DNA from: Spirochaetota bacterium
GTDB lineage: Bacteria; Spirochaetota; Spirochaetia; DSM-27196; PWMO01
Reading direction: 5' to 3'
Length of the DNA stretch: 15,591 nucleotides
Assembly: GCA_009908735.1 (NCBI GenBank)
Contig: JAAAOR010000060.1
Span: 1 to 15,591, forward strand
The position numbers and the translations under genes are program-made. This document shows, in pieces, positions 13,989 to 15,591 of the stretch. Every line of letters begins with the position of its first letter. Within the stretch, counting starts at the first letter, position 1. The notes beneath the pieces are model-generated. The model did not search any database. It was given only the letters and a program-made list of their open reading frames with translations, and was not told the DNA's origin.

Positions 13989-13992
13989 CTCC
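13989..13992 (-). promoter_or_regulatory. Ribosome binding site of the Eis-like gene
   Basis: GGAG lies 6 nt before the ATG at 13982 and decides this start over the GTG at 14021 and the ATG at 13943, neither of which has well-placed purine-rich sequence. Confidence 0.6.
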
Positions 13993-14024
13993 GCGCGAGC
14001 AGTGCGCTCTGCCGGGCGCACAAC

Positions 14025-14059
14025 AAAAAAAGGGGACAGGCCCTAAGAACCCATCCCCC
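14025..14059 (-). terminator. Intrinsic terminator of the hydrogenase gene
   Basis: On the minus strand a stem of about 9 bp (arms about 14058-14050 and 14040-14032, with two G-U pairs, 9-nt loop) is followed directly by seven T (14031-14025). It lies 19 bp after the hydrogenase stop and separates that operon from the GNAT cassette. Confidence 0.85.
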
Positions 14060-14061
14060 CG

Positions 14062-14091
14062 ATTATACGCGCAGGTGCTACTTATTGTACA
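14062..14091 (-). promoter_or_regulatory. Candidate promoter of the GNAT-EAL-aroDE cassette
   Basis: A perfect TATAAT (14067-14062) has TGTACA (14091-14086, four of six) 18 nt upstream, within the last codons of the hydrogenase gene. Transcription would start near 14055, inside the 5' arm of the terminator stem, giving a leader of about 73 nt. The -10 match is strong; use is an inference. Confidence 0.5.
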
Positions 14092-15591
14092 CGGGCCGTG
14101 GTGTGTAGCTCGTGTGCAGATACTGGTGAGCTCTCTCCGAGAGGGGCTCCCCGAGAAAGCTCTCGTAGAGCTCCTTGATCGCAGTGTTGTGGTGGGACTG
14201 CCGCATCTTCTGCTTGGAGTCGTCAGCGTAAAGGCCCTTAATGCGCTTGCGGCGAACCGCGTTCGTCGTGCCGTAGGGCTGACCGCCGCCGGAGATGCAT
14301 CCGCCGGGACAGGCCATGACCTCGATGAAGTGGTATGGGAGCTCCTCGCCCTTCGCTTGGGCTTCCTTTACCCGCTCGAGCACCTTGCTGACGTTGGAAA
14401 CCGAGTGGGCGATCGCCACGCGCACTTCGGTTCCTTGAATATCGATCGTCGCTTCTCGCACGCCCTCGAGTCCACGTACCTCGCTGAACTCCACCTTCTC
14501 GCGGTCCGTGCCGGTTACGGTATAGTATGCAGTGCGAAGCGCCGCCTCCATGACGCCGCCGGTGGCCCCGAAGATGGTGCCCGCGCCACTGTACAGCCCC
14601 AGGCAACTATCCGCCTCCTCGTCGGGAAGCTCGGCAAAATTGATCCCGGCGGACTTGATCATGCGCGCGAGCTCGCGCGTGGTTATCGAGGCATCGATGT
14701 CCTGCACACCGGAGGAATACATGTTCTCATCGCGGATAATCTCGTACTTCTTGGAGGTACAGGGCATCACCGAGACGTGATAGATATCCCCGGGCTCGAG
14801 ATTCTGTCGCTGTGCGTAGTAGGTCTTTGTCATCGCCGCAAGCATCATCATGGGCGACTTTGCCGTGGAGAAATGCGGAATCATGTCCGGATAGAACTTC
14901 TCCATGTAATCGACCCAGGATGGGCAGCATGTGGTGATTTGAGGCAGGGGGCCGTGCCCCTCTTCGGTGAAGCGGTGCACGAACTCGGTGGCCTCCTCCA
15001 TGATGGTGAGGTCGGCGCCGAAGTTGGTGTCAAAAACCACGTCGAACCCGAGCCTGCGCAGTGCGGCGTAGATCTTGCCGGTAGAGAGCTCACCGGGTTC
15101 CATGTCGAATGCCTCGCCGAGAGAGACACGAACCGCAGGGGCGATCTGCACAACGGTTCTGAGTTTCTCGTCGCGAATCGCCCGCTGTACCCTCGAGGTG
15201 TCGTCACGCTCGAAGATGGCGCCGACGGGGCAGTGGGCCGAGCACTGCCCGCACTTGATGCAGGGGCTGTCGTTGAGTGATACATCGGCGGCCGGGGCCA
15301 TACGCACCTCATGACCGCGGTCGAGAAACTCAAGGGCATAGACGTTCTGCATGTCCTGACAGACGTTGACGCAGCGACCGCATTTGACGCACTTCTCCGG
15401 GTTAAGCACGATGGAGGGCGTGGAGTCGTCCTGCGGCAGCTCTGGAACGTTCATCTCGAACGGCATGTCCCGAACGCCGAACTCGTGCGCAAGGTCTTGC
15501 AGCTCGCATGTCTGGTTGCGGGCGCAGGTGAGGCAGCTGTTCGGGTGGGTGGAAAGAATGAGCTGCAGGGTCGATCGCCGGACCTCCTGGA
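14078..15591 (-). CDS. [FeFe]-hydrogenase catalytic subunit, modular HydA/HndD type (partial, 5' end beyond right edge)
   Basis: 503 residues are visible and the frame is open to the window edge, so the ATG at 15466 is internal. Order: a His-Cys3 [4Fe-4S] site (HPNSCLTCARNQTC, visible residues 15-28), two [4Fe-4S] motifs (CVKCGRCVNVC and CIKCGQCSAHCP), then the H-cluster domain with its three signatures: TTCCPSW, MPCTSKKYE and VMACPGGCISGGGQPY. The four H-cluster Cys are present, and the first signature has Thr where many relatives have Ser. The C-terminus carries a small-subunit-like tail ending YTPRPVYNK. The missing N-terminus probably holds a [2Fe-2S] domain. The protein would make or use hydrogen in fermentation, most likely within a multimeric NAD(P)-linked, perhaps electron-bifurcating, complex whose other genes should lie to the right. 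A terminator follows. Confidence 0.93.
   Translation of the reverse strand, partial: QEVRRSTLQLILSTHPNSCLTCARNQTCELQDLAHEFGVRDMPFEMNVPELPQDDSTPSIVLNPEKCVKCGRCVNVCQDMQNVYALEFLDRGHEVRMAPAADVSLNDSPCIKCGQCSAHCPVGAIFERDDTSRVQRAIRDEKLRTVVQIAPAVRVSLGEAFDMEPGELSTGKIYAALRRLGFDVVFDTNFGADLTIMEEATEFVHRFTEEGHGPLPQITTCCPSWVDYMEKFYPDMIPHFSTAKSPMMMLAAMTKTYYAQRQNLEPGDIYHVSVMPCTSKKYEIIRDENMYSSGVQDIDASITTRELARMIKSAGINFAELPDEEADSCLGLYSGAGTIFGATGGVMEAALRTAYYTVTGTDREKVEFSEVRGLEGVREATIDIQGTEVRVAIAHSVSNVSKVLERVKEAQAKGEELPYHFIEVMACPGGCISGGGQPYGTTNAVRRKRIKGLYADDSKQKMRQSHHNTAIKELYESFLGEPLSERAHQYLHTSYTPRPVYNK

Noticed and set aside
13983..14021. A longer start (GTG 14021) for the Eis-like protein
   Set aside because: It lies 4 bp after the T-run of the terminator, has no Shine-Dalgarno, and adds 13 residues outside the GNAT fold; GGAG supports the ATG at 13982.
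14075..15280. A 401-residue open frame on the plus strand
   Set aside because: It is antisense to the [FeFe]-hydrogenase gene.
15464..15466. ATG 15466 as the start of the hydrogenase gene
   Set aside because: The frame stays open to the window edge and the upstream 41 residues contain the His-Cys3 cluster motif of the family, so the gene begins outside the window.
1..15591. CRISPR arrays, insertion sequences, tRNA or rRNA genes, prophage
   Set aside because: No regularly spaced repeats, transposase or integrase motifs, or RNA gene signatures were seen; the genes are ordinary chromosomal ones packed closely.

Overview
The window is a gene-dense, GC-rich stretch of bacterial chromosome and most likely comes from a free-living, fermentative spirochaete. 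This assignment is an inference. It rests on flagellar chaperone genes (fliS and a FlgN-like gene), a bacterial XPB helicase with its partner, a fused aroDE gene, an Eis-like acetyltransferase, and a modular [FeFe]-hydrogenase subunit of an anaerobe. No rRNA, tRNA, CRISPR array, insertion sequence or prophage was seen, and no gap exceeds 300 bases.

Layout. On the minus strand, reading right to left from 5703 to 1, are a PIN-PhoH ATPase, a 57-residue helical protein that I do not recognise, a large exported protein (probable beta-propeller plus a NodB-like domain that has lost its catalytic residues), fliS, a flgN-like gene, and the 5' part of polA, which runs off the left edge. From a 71-bp divergent gap, two genes run on the plus strand (5775-9641): an XPB-type DNA helicase and a 710-residue partner. 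The partner carries its own copy of the domain found at the XPB N-terminus. These converge, across a small 12-bp tandem repeat holding three in-frame stop codons, on a minus-strand cassette (13982-9671). In that cassette an Eis-like N-acetyltransferase, a c-di-GMP phosphodiesterase (degenerate GGDEF plus intact EAL) and bifunctional AroDE overlap by one base at the first junction and four at the second. Right of a clear intrinsic terminator lies the 3' part of an [FeFe]-hydrogenase subunit gene, which runs off the right edge.

How the genes work together. The XPB pair and polA point to DNA repair, perhaps excision and gap filling. FliS and FlgN are flagellar export chaperones. The EAL protein lowers c-di-GMP, which could affect motility, but it is physically tied to aromatic-amino-acid precursor synthesis and to an acetyltransferase. 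The hydrogenase disposes of electrons from fermentation.

Most notable points: the catalytically dead NodB domain; the duplicated XPB-N domain in the helicase pair; several genes whose only plausible start lies 6-10 nt after a -10 element and lacks a Shine-Dalgarno sequence (likely leaderless mRNAs); the coupled GNAT-EAL-AroDE cassette; and the triple-stop repeat. None of these is proven to be a new system; each needs the comparison named with it.
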